From Actinomycetes bacterium (GTDB lineage: Bacteria; Actinomycetota; Acidimicrobiia; Acidimicrobiales; Microtrichaceae): a stretch of DNA of 9,713 nucleotides. Numbering within the stretch: the first letter of the stretch is position 1; every line of letters starts with the position of its first letter. Where the stretch lies: NCBI GenBank assembly GCA_023423215.1, contig JAFAFZ010000444.1:1-9713 (forward strand), written 5' to 3'. Positions 1 to 6,880 of the stretch are shown one piece after another. The notes beneath the pieces are model-generated. The model was not told the DNA's origin. It ran no database searches and saw only the letters and a list, made by a program, of their open reading frames with translations. The position numbers and the translations under genes are program-made.

Positions 1-225
1 GTCGGTGAGCAGCGCCGCGTCGACCGTGCGGCTGCGGTGTGCGGACAGGTCGTAGCCCAGCCGGGACGCCGCCGAGGTCATCTCGGACACGGCGCGGACG
101 CCGCCCTCGAGGAAGCCCGCCGAGCCGACCTGCACGGCCGCGGGGTCGAGCCGCCGGCGTGCGACCGCCTCGGCGAACGGCGAGCGCACCCGGTTCGCCG
201 TGCAGACGAACAGCAGCCGGGTCAC
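1..225 (-). CDS. Low-molecular-weight protein tyrosine phosphatase (partial, 3' end outside window)
   Basis: Only the first 75 codons are present; the gene runs off the left edge. The protein opens MTRLLFVCTANRVRSPFAEA, whose CTANRVRS (C8 to S15) is the CX5R(S/T) phosphate-binding loop of low-molecular-weight phosphotyrosine phosphatases, with C8 as nucleophile. A later SAHRSR (residues 61-66) matches the family's usual D-x-SAHRSR stretch. The general-acid Asp near the C terminus lies outside the window. The family removes phosphate from tyrosines, and in polysaccharide loci (Wzb type) it balances a tyrosine kinase that controls chain polymerisation; no kinase is visible here. The GTG start at 225 overlaps the glycosyltransferase stop as GTGA, with GGGAG 9 bases upstream, so it is the last visible gene of a coupled operon. 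An arsenate reductase role is possible, but the context favours the polysaccharide role. Confidence 0.88.
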   Translation of the reverse strand, partial: MTRLLFVCTANRVRSPFAEAVARRRLDPAAVQVGSAGFLEGGVRAVSEMTSAASRLGYDLSAHRSRTVDAALLTD

Positions 226-1493
226 CGCGAGGTGCTCCCGGTCGGCAGCGGCACCCCCGCAGCGGTCAGCAGGCGGGCGTAGCAGTCGAGCGTCGTCCCG
301 ATGACGTCGGCCTGGTCGAAGTGGGTCCGGGCCCGCGCCGCTGCGGCCTCCGACAGGCGGGACCGTCGCGCCGGGTCGCCGACCAGGTCGCCGATCGCCG
401 CCGCCAGGGCCTCGGCCGAGCGCACCGGGACCAGCAGACCGGTGACGCCGTCGTCCACGACCTGTCGGCAGCCCCGGATGTCGGTCGCGACGATCGGCAG
501 ACCGCTCGCGGCGGCCTCCATGGCGGAGCGCGGGAAGCCCTCGCGGTGCGAGGCGAGCACGTACACATCCAGGCCCAGGTAGACGTCCTCGACGTCGTCG
601 CGCATGCCGAGGAAGCGCACGCCGCCGGCCGCCGCGCGCTCGACGAGCTCGGCGGGCACCGCGTCGGCCTTGTCCGGTTCGTCCGGGCCGGCGACGACCA
701 GCAGCGCGTCCGGGCGCCGGCTGCGCACGACCTCCCAGGCCTCGAGCAGCTCGGCGTAGCCCTTCTCGAGCACCAGCCGGCCGACCGCGCCGACCACGAC
801 CGAGTCGTCGGTCGCGCCCCACTCGGCCCTCAGCCGGGACCGCACCGCCGCTGCGTCGCCCGGCACCGAACCGTCGCCGGACGCCGACCCGTCGGCGGTC
901 ACCGGCCGGTCGCCCGCGGCTCCGCCACGACCGAAGCGCGCCAGGTCGACGCCGTTGCCGAGCAGCGTGAGCTTCGAGCGGGGCTCGCGCAGCACCCGGC
1001 GCAGGGTGCGCAGGTCCTCGGGGTTCTGGACGAGCTCGGCGTCCGAGCAGGTCGACGCGAGTCGCTCCAGGCCGTAGACCACGGCGCGCTTCGCGAGTCG
1101 GTCGTCGGGCTGCGCGTACAGCCCGTGCACCGTGTTGACCACCACCGGCACCCCGGCGGCCCGCGCCGCGAGCCGGCCGTAGAGGCCCGGCTTCGGGTTG
1201 TGGGTGTGCACGATCGTCGGACGCAGCCGGCGGAACAGGCGGTGCAGCTCGGCGACGGCCAGCAGGTCGTGGTGCGGCGCCATCGCCCTGGTCGCGTGCG
1301 CGAGCGGCACGTGTCGGATCCCACGCGCCTCGATCGCCGGGACGAACCCCCCGGGCGCGCTCACGCCGATGACCTCGTAGCCGGCCCGGTCGAAGGCCTC
1401 GAGCTGCGGCCCGAGCAGCAGCTCCAGGCTGATGTCGGTCGTGGTCAGGTGGACCAGCCGCGGGCGCCGCGTCGTCCCTCGGGCCGTGCTCAT
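222..1493 (-). CDS. Family 4 glycosyltransferase (GT-B fold)
   Basis: This 423-residue protein would transfer a sugar from a nucleotide sugar to a lipid-linked or polysaccharide acceptor at the cytoplasmic face of the membrane. The N-terminal acceptor domain starts LVHLTTTD (residues 13-20) and carries HTHNPKPGLYGR (96-107) and VNTVHGLY (119-126), both typical of GT4 enzymes. The C-terminal donor domain has GAVGRLVLEKG (235-245) and the GT4 EX7E motif, E318 to E326, in REGFPRSAMEA. No signal peptide or strong membrane segment is present. The open frame continues upstream to 1574, but the ATG at 1493 is preferred: it sits 7 bases after the deacetylase stop and the extra 27 residues would overlap that gene. 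A Gly/Asp/Ser-rich stretch (188-214) separates the domains and is longer than usual. The exact donor and acceptor cannot be read from sequence. Confidence 0.9.
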   Translation of the reverse strand: MSTARGTTRRPRLVHLTTTDISLELLLGPQLEAFDRAGYEVIGVSAPGGFVPAIEARGIRHVPLAHATRAMAPHHDLLAVAELHRLFRRLRPTIVHTHNPKPGLYGRLAARAAGVPVVVNTVHGLYAQPDDRLAKRAVVYGLERLASTCSDAELVQNPEDLRTLRRVLREPRSKLTLLGNGVDLARFGRGGAAGDRPVTADGSASGDGSVPGDAAAVRSRLRAEWGATDDSVVVGAVGRLVLEKGYAELLEAWEVVRSRRPDALLVVAGPDEPDKADAVPAELVERAAAGGVRFLGMRDDVEDVYLGLDVYVLASHREGFPRSAMEAAASGLPIVATDIRGCRQVVDDGVTGLLVPVRSAEALAAAIGDLVGDPARRSRLSEAAAARARTHFDQADVIGTTLDCYARLLTAAGVPLPTGSTSR

Positions 1494-1500
1494 CGCCGGC

Positions 1501-2331
1501 TCACGTCGTGCGGCCGCGGTACCGCACCCGGTTGAGGCGGTCCCGCAGGTCGTCCTCGGCGTGCATCCCGCCACCCGCCTTGCGGCGGAACCACCGTTGC
1601 CCGTCGGCCGCCTGGATGGGGGAGCGCTGCAGCCGGTGCAGGTCGACCCCGGGGCGGTTGGCCCGCGTGCCCGCCAGGACCGCGGTCCGGAACCGCTCGC
1701 GCACGGCCTGCTCGGCCGCGGCGGACCCGGCGACCGCCTTCGGGTAGGCGAAGTGGGTGACCGGATCGTCCAGGTGGGCGCCCAGCAGCTCGATGGAGCG
1801 GTCCAGCTCGTCCGCGACCTCGCCGGCGGGCAGGCGGTCCAGCAGCAGGTGGCCGTGGGTGTGCGAACCGATCGTCGCCCACGGCGACGACGCCAGCTCG
1901 GCCAGTCCCTGCCACGTGACGGGTCGTCCGCCGCCGGGCAGCTCGGTGCCGTGCTCGACGAACGAGGTCGCGACGTAGAAGGTCGCGGGCACGTGGTGCC
2001 GCTCCAGCGCCGGCAGGACGTGCTCGACCCAGTCGGGCGTGCCGTCGTCGAAGGTCACCACGACGCCGTCGGGCGCCTGTGCCGACGACGGCCCTGCGAG
2101 CTCGTCCGCGGCCTGGTCGAGCGACAGCACGCGTCGATGCGCCGAGAGCCACTCGAGCTGTCGGTCGAAGGCGTCGGGGGACAGGTCCATCTGCCCGCCG
2201 GTCCCCGCTCCGACGCGGTGGTAGATGAGGATCGTGATGCCGGGCGACGGCGTGCGCACGACGTCCGCGAGCGCGGCGGCGCCCTTGATCCCTTGTCGAG
2301 CGGCCGGCGCGAGCCGAGCCCGCACGCTCAC
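1501..2331 (-). CDS. Polysaccharide deacetylase (carbohydrate esterase family 4)
   Basis: The 276-residue protein has the NodB-type fold markers in order. Motif 1 is TFDDG (93-97) with catalytic and metal-binding D95/D96. Motif 2 is SHTHGH (156-161), giving metal-binding H157 and H161. The FAYP strand is at 194-197. Upstream, ILIYHRV (34-40) is the usual first strand. Family members remove N- or O-acetyl groups from amino-sugar polymers or lipid-linked sugars. No signal peptide is visible, so it may act in the cytoplasm on a lipid-linked intermediate, although the family is often exported. After FAYP the sequence is KAVAGS rather than the common glycine-containing turn. The GTG start at 2331 overlaps the dehydrogenase stop as GTGA, and the next gene follows after 7 bases, so it is an internal operon gene. 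It may deacetylate a HexNAc-type residue made by this locus. Confidence 0.9.
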   Translation of the reverse strand: MSVRARLAPAARQGIKGAAALADVVRTPSPGITILIYHRVGAGTGGQMDLSPDAFDRQLEWLSAHRRVLSLDQAADELAGPSSAQAPDGVVVTFDDGTPDWVEHVLPALERHHVPATFYVATSFVEHGTELPGGGRPVTWQGLAELASSPWATIGSHTHGHLLLDRLPAGEVADELDRSIELLGAHLDDPVTHFAYPKAVAGSAAAEQAVRERFRTAVLAGTRANRPGVDLHRLQRSPIQAADGQRWFRRKAGGGMHAEDDLRDRLNRVRYRGRTT

Positions 2332-3596
2332 AGGTACTGGACCCCGGCGCCCTTGAGGGCCCGACGGCAGTCGAGCACGGGTGCGTCCGCCGCGGCGATC
2401 GCCTCGCGGTCGAAGTCGTGGTGGTCGACGAGGTACAGCACCAGGTCGGCCGCGGCCAGGTCCGCCGCCGAACCGTCGACCCGCTCGACGCCCTCGGGGA
2501 ACTGGTCCGGTCCGACGTGGGGGTCCGCCAGCACCACGTGCGCGCCGAGCGCACGCAGCTGCTCGACGATCGGGCGCGACGGCGTCTCACGTGCGTCGCT
2601 CGTGTTCGCCTTGTAGGCGAGGCCGTAGACGAGGACCGTCGAGCCGTTGACCGACTTGCGGTGGTCGTTCAGCAGCGACTGGACCCGACGCACGACGTAC
2701 TCGGGCATGTGCTCGTTCACGTCGTTCGCCAGCTCGACGAAGCGGAAGGTGCGACCGAGGGACCGCTCCACCTGCCAGGACAGGTAGGACGGGTCGATCG
2801 GCAGGCAGTGCCCGCCCACGCCCGGGCCCGGCGTGAAGCGAAGGTAGCCGAAGGGCTTGGTCGAGGCGGCGTCGATCGCCTCCCACACGTCGATGCCCAG
2901 GTCCTTCGCGAACATCGCGAGCTCGTTCACCAGGGCGATGTTGACGTGCCGGAAGGTGTTCTCGAGCAGCTTGGTCAGCTCGGCCTCTCGGGTGCCGGAG
3001 ACGGGCACCGTGCGCTCGACGACCCGGTCGAAGAAGCCCTGCACCGCAGCCAGCGAGGCGGCGTCGACGCCCGAGACCACCTTGGGGGTGTTCTCGAGGC
3101 GCCAGGTCGCGTTGCCCGGGTCGATGCGCTCCGGGCTGTAGCCCAGGTGGAAGTCCTCGCCGACGCGCAGGCCGGAGCCTTCTTCCAGGATGGGCCCGAC
3201 GAGCTCCTCGGTCGTGCCGGGGTAGGTCGTGGACTCGAGCACCACGGTCGAGCCGGCCCGCACGTGCGGTGCCAGCGTCCGGGCCGCCGACTCGATGTAG
3301 GACAGGTCGGGTACGCCCTCGCCCATCGGCGTCGGGACCGAGATGACGGCGACGTCGAAGTCGGCCAGGTCCGCCGGGTCCGCGCTGGCCCGGTAGCGAC
3401 CGCCGGCGATCACCTCTGCGAGCTGGTCGTCGGAGATGTCCTCGACGTGCGAGGTGCCCGCGTTCAGCGCAGCCACCTTGCCGTCGTTGACCTCGAAGCC
3501 CACGACCTCGTAGCCCCCGAGTGCGGCTCGAACGGCCACGGGAAGCCCCACGTAGCCCTGGCCGATGACCACGCACCGTTGCGCGCTGCTCGTCAT
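2328..3596 (-). CDS. UDP-N-acetylhexosamine 6-dehydrogenase (WbpA/WecC-type nucleotide sugar dehydrogenase)
   Basis: The 422-residue enzyme would oxidise C6 of a UDP-N-acetylhexosamine to the uronic acid with two NAD+ in the cytoplasm. The N-terminal NAD fold has IGQGYVGLP (11-19, GxGxxG). YSPERIDPGN (153-162) is characteristic of the UDP-HexNAc branch rather than UDP-glucose dehydrogenases. K209 and N213 lie in LTKLLENTFR. The catalytic cysteine is C264 in GVGGHCLPIDP. The C-terminal UDP-binding domain begins at YGLAYKANTSDARE (324-337). The frame extends to a TTG at 3620, but the ATG at 3596 is preferred because AGGGGA lies 4 bases upstream (3601-3606) and a candidate -10 box overlaps the TTG. 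It is the first gene of the minus-strand operon. GlcNAc, GalNAc and ManNAc substrates cannot be told apart here. Confidence 0.93.
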   Translation of the reverse strand: MTSSAQRCVVIGQGYVGLPVAVRAALGGYEVVGFEVNDGKVAALNAGTSHVEDISDDQLAEVIAGGRYRASADPADLADFDVAVISVPTPMGEGVPDLSYIESAARTLAPHVRAGSTVVLESTTYPGTTEELVGPILEEGSGLRVGEDFHLGYSPERIDPGNATWRLENTPKVVSGVDAASLAAVQGFFDRVVERTVPVSGTREAELTKLLENTFRHVNIALVNELAMFAKDLGIDVWEAIDAASTKPFGYLRFTPGPGVGGHCLPIDPSYLSWQVERSLGRTFRFVELANDVNEHMPEYVVRRVQSLLNDHRKSVNGSTVLVYGLAYKANTSDARETPSRPIVEQLRALGAHVVLADPHVGPDQFPEGVERVDGSAADLAAADLVLYLVDHHDFDREAIAAADAPVLDCRRALKGAGVQYL

Positions 3597-3600
3597 GTCG

Positions 3601-3648
3601 TCCCCTGTCGTTCGCGCCAAGTGTGCAGAGCGTGGCGCACAGCGTCAA
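3601..3648 (-). promoter_or_regulatory. Candidate promoter and ribosome site of the minus-strand polysaccharide operon
   Basis: Read on the minus strand, TTGACG (3648-3643) is followed 17 bases later by CACACT (3625-3620). The -35 matches the sigma-70 consensus well, the -10 poorly (3 of 6). Transcription would begin near 3612, leaving a short leader with AGGGGA (3606-3601) 4 bases before the ATG at 3596. The 3640-3730 stretch is visibly less GC-rich than the flanking genes, as expected for a divergent promoter region. This is pattern matching only. Confidence 0.35.
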
Positions 3649-3769
3649 CGTGGGGAATTGCCCAGTGAACGAACTTCAGTTTCTGCTTGTCGAGCGATCC
3701 CAACGGTGGTTCACTCAACTCCGACACAGCGCCCCGGGGCCATCGGGGGGATGCTGGGGGTGGGGCGAG

Positions 3770-5563
3770 TTGACTCGACATCTGACGCGGTACCGCTTCG
3801 TGCTGCAAGCCGGCTTCGATGCCGCCGCATGGTTCGTCGGTCTGTGGACGGCGACGCTGCTGCGCTACGAGCTCGACGTGACGGCGGTCGACCTGGCGGA
3901 CGTCCTGCTGCTGGGTGCGGTCGCGGCAGCACTCCAGGTGGTCATCGGGCGCACGATGGGCCTGTACGTCCATCGTTGGCGCTACGGCACCTTCGAGGAG
4001 ATCGCCGCCGCGGTCCGGGTCGTCGCACTGGTGGCCGTCGTGGTCGCCGTGGCGGACGTGCTCCCGCCGGGGGACAACATCCTTCCCCTGAGCGCCACGA
4101 TCATGTCCGGGTTCCTGGCGCTGTCGATCATGTGCGCCGGCCGGGTCGCCTGGCGCCTGCAGCTCGACGCCTGGAGCCGGGCGGCGGACACCGACCGCAC
4201 CTCGGTCATCGTCGTCGGCGCCGGGTCCGGCGGCCTGCAGATCGTCACCGCGATGCTCCAGACCGGTCCGTACCACCCGGTGGCTGTCATCGACGACAAC
4301 CCGGACCTGCGGAACCTGCGCCTGAAGGGCGTGCCGGTCTGCGGCGACCGCACCGCCCTGGCCCGCGTCGTCCAGCGCACCGGGGCCACCGACATGGTCA
4401 TCGCGATCCCCTCCGCCTCGGGCGAGACGATCCGCGACCTCGCCGCCAGGGCGGACGAGCTCGGCCTGCGCACGCTGATCCTCCCACCGGTGGCCGAGCT
4501 GCTCGGCGGTGGCGTCGGGGTGGGCGACATCCGCCTGCTGACCGAGGCCGACCTGCTGGGCCGTCGTGAGCTCAACCTGGACATCGACTCGGTCGCCGGG
4601 TACCTGACCGGCAAGCGCGTGCTCGTCACGGGCGCCGGCGGGTCCATCGGCTCCGAGCTGTGCCGCCAGATCCACCGCTTCGCGCCCGAGTCGCTCGTCA
4701 TGTTGGACCGCGACGAGTCCGCCCTCCAGGCGGTGCAGGTCTCGATCGAGGGCCGCGGACTGCTCGACAGCCGTGACCTGGTGGTCTGCTGCATCCGTGA
4801 CCGGGACCGCCTCGAGCAGGTCTTCGACGAGCACCGACCCGACGTGGTCTTCCACGCGGCGGCGCTCAAGCACCTGCCGCTGCTGGAGATGCACGCGGAG
4901 GAGGGCTGGAAGACCAACGTGTGGGGCACCCAGCACCTGCTGGAGCTGGCCGGGAAGTTCGACGTCGAGCACTTCGTGAACATCTCGACCGACAAGGCCG
5001 CCGAGCCGACCTCGGTGCTGGGTCACACCAAGCGCATCGCCGAGCAGCTGACCGCCCACGCCGGGCGCCGCAACGACGGCACCTTCCTGAGCGTGCGGTT
5101 CGGCAACGTGCTGGGCAGCCGCGGCTCGGTGCTGCCGCTGTTCCGTGCGCAGATCGAGCAGGGCGGCCCGGTGACGGTCACCGACCCCGAGGTCACCCGC
5201 TACTTCATGACGATCCCCGAGGCCTGCCAGCTGGTGGTGCAGGCGGGTGCCCTGCCCCATGACGGCGAGGTGCTGGTGCTGGACATGGGTGAGCCGGTGA
5301 AGATCGCGGATCTGGCCCGTCGCCTGATCGCCGAGTCCGACCGGCAGATCGAGATCGTCTACACGGGCCTGCGTCCCGGCGAGAAGCTCGACGAGGTCCT
5401 GTTCTCGCCGAGCGAGGTCGCCACGACCTCCGAGCACCCGCTGATCTCCCGCGTGGCGGTCCCGCCGCTCACGCCGCAGGAGGCCCTTGCGCTCGACCCG
5501 TACCTGGGCGACCCGGTCATCGACCTGCGAGAGGTGCGTCCCGCACCGCGCACCGTCGCCTGA
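3770..5563 (+). CDS. Membrane-bound UDP-sugar 4,6-dehydratase/epimerase, CapD/WbpM/PglF family
   Basis: The protein is 597 residues from TTG 3770. Residues 10-130 hold about four hydrophobic segments that would anchor it in the inner membrane. A first Rossmann domain starts at VIVVGAGSGG (146-155), and a second, catalytic one at LVTGAGGSIG (285-294). Family signatures follow: FHAAALKHLPLLE (361-373), NISTDKA (404-410), LGHTKR (417-422, catalytic K421) and RFGNVLGSRGSV (443-454). Relatives convert UDP-GlcNAc to the 4-keto-6-deoxy sugar used for bacillosamine, QuiNAc or FucNAc. The usual catalytic Tyr is Met in WbpM-type enzymes and Leu (L417) here. The start is uncertain: GTG 3665 and a further upstream codon at 3623 are in frame, but homologues begin roughly 10-15 residues before the first membrane segment, and TTG 3770 is preceded by GGGGTGGGG. 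The gene is divergent from the minus operon and convergent with the epimerase. Confidence 0.9.
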   Translation: MTRHLTRYRFVLQAGFDAAAWFVGLWTATLLRYELDVTAVDLADVLLLGAVAAALQVVIGRTMGLYVHRWRYGTFEEIAAAVRVVALVAVVVAVADVLPPGDNILPLSATIMSGFLALSIMCAGRVAWRLQLDAWSRAADTDRTSVIVVGAGSGGLQIVTAMLQTGPYHPVAVIDDNPDLRNLRLKGVPVCGDRTALARVVQRTGATDMVIAIPSASGETIRDLAARADELGLRTLILPPVAELLGGGVGVGDIRLLTEADLLGRRELNLDIDSVAGYLTGKRVLVTGAGGSIGSELCRQIHRFAPESLVMLDRDESALQAVQVSIEGRGLLDSRDLVVCCIRDRDRLEQVFDEHRPDVVFHAAALKHLPLLEMHAEEGWKTNVWGTQHLLELAGKFDVEHFVNISTDKAAEPTSVLGHTKRIAEQLTAHAGRRNDGTFLSVRFGNVLGSRGSVLPLFRAQIEQGGPVTVTDPEVTRYFMTIPEACQLVVQAGALPHDGEVLVLDMGEPVKIADLARRLIAESDRQIEIVYTGLRPGEKLDEVLFSPSEVATTSEHPLISRVAVPPLTPQEALALDPYLGDPVIDLREVRPAPRTVA

Positions 5564-5597
5564 ACCCGAGGTCGCTGCGCTGCGTCGGGGACGGCGG

Positions 5598-6545
5598 TCA
5601 GGCCGACGGCCCCTCCGGCAGGGACCGGAACCACTCGATGGTGGCCCGCAGGCCCGTCGTCAGATCGACCGGCTCGACGTCGGGGAACAGGGCACGGAGG
5701 CGGTCGTTGGCCGCCTGCGAGTGCGGCACGTCGCCCTTGCGCGACTCGGTGAACTCGACCTCGACCTCGTGGCCGAGCTCGGCCTCGAGCAGGGCGATCA
5801 CGTCCAGCAGGGTCACTCGTGAGCCGAACGCCAGGTTGGTGGGATCCGGGCTCGACACGCGACGTTCGACCGCCTCGGTGATGATCGTGCAGACGGTGTC
5901 GACGAAGGTGAAGTCCCGGGACTGCGTGCCGTCGCCGTGCACGGTCAGCGGGCGACCAGCCAGGGCTGCGTCGACGAAGGCGGGGATCACCGCGGCGTAG
6001 GCGTGCCCCGCCGCCTGGAGCGGCCCGAACACGTTGAAGAACCGGAAGGCGAGCGTCGGCATGTCGTAGCTGCGCTGCCAGGCCAGCGCGTACGACTCGG
6101 TGGCCAGCTTCGTCGCCGCATACGGGCTCATCGGCCGGGGAGCGAGGTCCTCGTGCTTCGGGAGCACCGGGTTCGAGCCGTACACCGAGGACGAGGACGC
6201 CACGACCACCTGCGCGCCGCCGACGCGGCGTGCGGCCTCGAGCACGTTCATCGTCCCCGTGGCGTTCGCCTCGTGCGAGGCGACGGGGTCGATGATCGAG
6301 CGGGGCACCGACGGGCGGGCCGCCAGGTGCACGAAGGCGGCGGCGCCCTCGGCCACCGCATCCAGCTCGTCCGGCGACAGGATGGTGCCGCGCACCAGGC
6401 GAGCGGGCACGCCGTCCAGGTTCGACTCGAACCCGGTCGAGAGGTCGTCGAAGGCCACCACCTCGTCGACCTGGGCCGACGCGGCCAGGTGACGGCAGAG
6501 GTTCGCTCCGATGAAGCCGGCTCCGCCGGTGACCACGACCTTCAC
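5598..6545 (-). CDS. NAD-dependent UDP-sugar 4-epimerase-like protein (GalE/WbpP family, extended SDR)
   Basis: The 315-residue cytoplasmic enzyme begins VKVVVTGGAGFIGANL, giving the TGGAGFIG NAD-binding loop (6-13). HLAARPSVPRSI (73-84) and SSSSVYG (117-123) follow. The catalytic Y142xxxK146 lies in PYAATK, with the SSS run as the Ser partner. HGDGTQSRDFTFVD (203-216) is typical of GalE-like epimerases and related dehydratases. The likely reaction is inversion of C4 of a UDP-hexose or UDP-HexNAc; the substrate cannot be fixed from sequence, and a dTDP- or UDP-sugar dehydratase is a less likely alternative. The open frame continues to 6809, but GTG 6545 is clearly the start: GGAAGGAG (6557-6550) lies 4 bases upstream and the NAD-binding strand begins at once. 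Only 34 bases separate its stop from that of the convergent dehydratase. It likely supplies the same polysaccharide pathway. Confidence 0.92.
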   Translation of the reverse strand: MKVVVTGGAGFIGANLCRHLAASAQVDEVVAFDDLSTGFESNLDGVPARLVRGTILSPDELDAVAEGAAAFVHLAARPSVPRSIIDPVASHEANATGTMNVLEAARRVGGAQVVVASSSSVYGSNPVLPKHEDLAPRPMSPYAATKLATESYALAWQRSYDMPTLAFRFFNVFGPLQAAGHAYAAVIPAFVDAALAGRPLTVHGDGTQSRDFTFVDTVCTIITEAVERRVSSPDPTNLAFGSRVTLLDVIALLEAELGHEVEVEFTESRKGDVPHSQAANDRLRALFPDVEPVDLTTGLRATIEWFRSLPEGPSA

Positions 6546-6558
6546 GATGCTCCTTCCG

Positions 6559-6576
6559 GCCGCGCCCATGCGCGGC
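6559..6576 (-). promoter_or_regulatory. GC-rich hairpin beside the epimerase ribosome binding site
   Basis: GCCGCGC and GCGCGGC form a perfect 7-base inverted repeat around a 4-base loop. On the minus-strand transcript it ends one base before the GGAAGGAG ribosome site. A candidate -10 hexamer TACGCT (6588-6583, minus strand) would start the RNA near 6576, putting the hairpin at its 5' end. It may stabilise the message or tune translation. No U-tract follows, so it is not a standard terminator. It could be chance in such GC-rich DNA. Confidence 0.35.
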
Positions 6577-6609
6577 GCGGGCAGCGTAGCGCCGTGGCAG
6601 CGGTCCCCA

Positions 6610-6615
6610 TAGGGT
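6610..6615 (+). promoter_or_regulatory. Candidate -10 box for a leaderless transcript
   Basis: TAGGGT fits the TANNNT actinobacterial -10 pattern and lies 6 bases before the GTG at 6622. With normal spacing, transcription would start at or next to the start codon, the arrangement of leaderless genes common in actinobacteria. No clear -35 is seen 17-18 bases upstream. AGGGTGG at 6611-6617 could instead act as a ribosome site on a longer transcript. Confidence 0.35.
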
Positions 6616-6621
6616 GGCCAC

Positions 6622-6753
6622 GTGGCGAGGCGGGGGTGGGGATCGGCGATCGCAGGCCTCGGACGGGTCCTGCTGCTGGTGGTCGTCGCGGTCGCAGGAG
6701 CCGTCCTGGTGCTCGTCGCCGCCGAGGCGCTGGCGGATCTGCTGACCGGCTGA
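6622..6753 (+). CDS. Small single-pass membrane protein, 43 residues (hypothetical)
   Basis: A GTG-started frame encodes a basic N terminus (MARRGW), a hydrophobic helix of Val, Leu, Ala and Gly at about residues 15-34, and a short tail EALADLLTG. This basic-then-hydrophobic layout predicts one transmembrane helix with the N terminus in the cytoplasm. Third codon positions are mostly G or C, like the neighbours, and the frame ends in TGA 127 bases before the Tat-protein gene. A -10-like TAGGGT lies 6 bases before the GTG, so it may be leaderless. It is divergent from the epimerase and could be co-oriented with the oxygenase operon. I recognise no family. In GC-rich DNA, short Val/Leu/Ala frames also arise by chance, so expression is unproven. 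Confidence 0.45.
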   Translation: MARRGWGSAIAGLGRVLLLVVVAVAGAVLVLVAAEALADLLTG

Positions 6754-6810
6754 GGCGCGGCCGAGGACGGTCCGACCAGGCCCCCGGCAACGCCGAGCAC
6801 GATCCTCACG

Positions 6811-6846
6811 GTGACTTTGTGGCAGGTCCCCGTTATGATCCCCGTT
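6811..6846 (+). promoter_or_regulatory. Promoter of the Tat-protein/oxygenase operon with overlapping direct repeat
   Basis: GTGACT (6811-6816) and TATGAT (6834-6839) are separated by exactly 17 bases and match sigma-70-type consensus at 4 of 6 and 5 of 6 positions. Transcription would begin near 6846, giving a leader of about 35 bases. TCCCCGTT occurs twice, at 6827-6834 and 6839-6846, 12 bases apart and flanking the -10, which is a plausible repressor operator. This is the best promoter match in the window. Confidence 0.55.
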
Positions 6847-6880
6847 CAGGTATTTGGCGGTTGAGGGGTTTGGGGGAGAC

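Noticed and set aside
39..1535. Long plus-strand open frame opposite the glycosyltransferase
   Set aside because: The Arg/Pro/Gly/Ala-rich translation has no domain pattern. The minus frame has GT4 motifs and operon overlaps. Such antisense frames are common in GC-rich genes.
3597..3620. TTG start for the dehydrogenase
   Set aside because: The ATG at 3596 has AGGGGA at proper spacing, and the candidate -10 box overlaps the TTG.
3593..5437. 614-codon minus-strand frame opposite the dehydratase
   Set aside because: It has no recognisable motifs and lies on the complement of a gene with clear Rossmann and SDR signatures, so it is a GC-rich shadow.
5564..5597. Transcription terminator between the convergent dehydratase and epimerase genes
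   Set aside because: Only short 4-base stems and no U-tract are visible, so no terminator is supported.
6546..6809. N-terminal extension of the epimerase
   Set aside because: GTG 6545 has a near-perfect ribosome site and starts at the NAD-binding strand. The extension is low-complexity and would overlap the divergent promoters.
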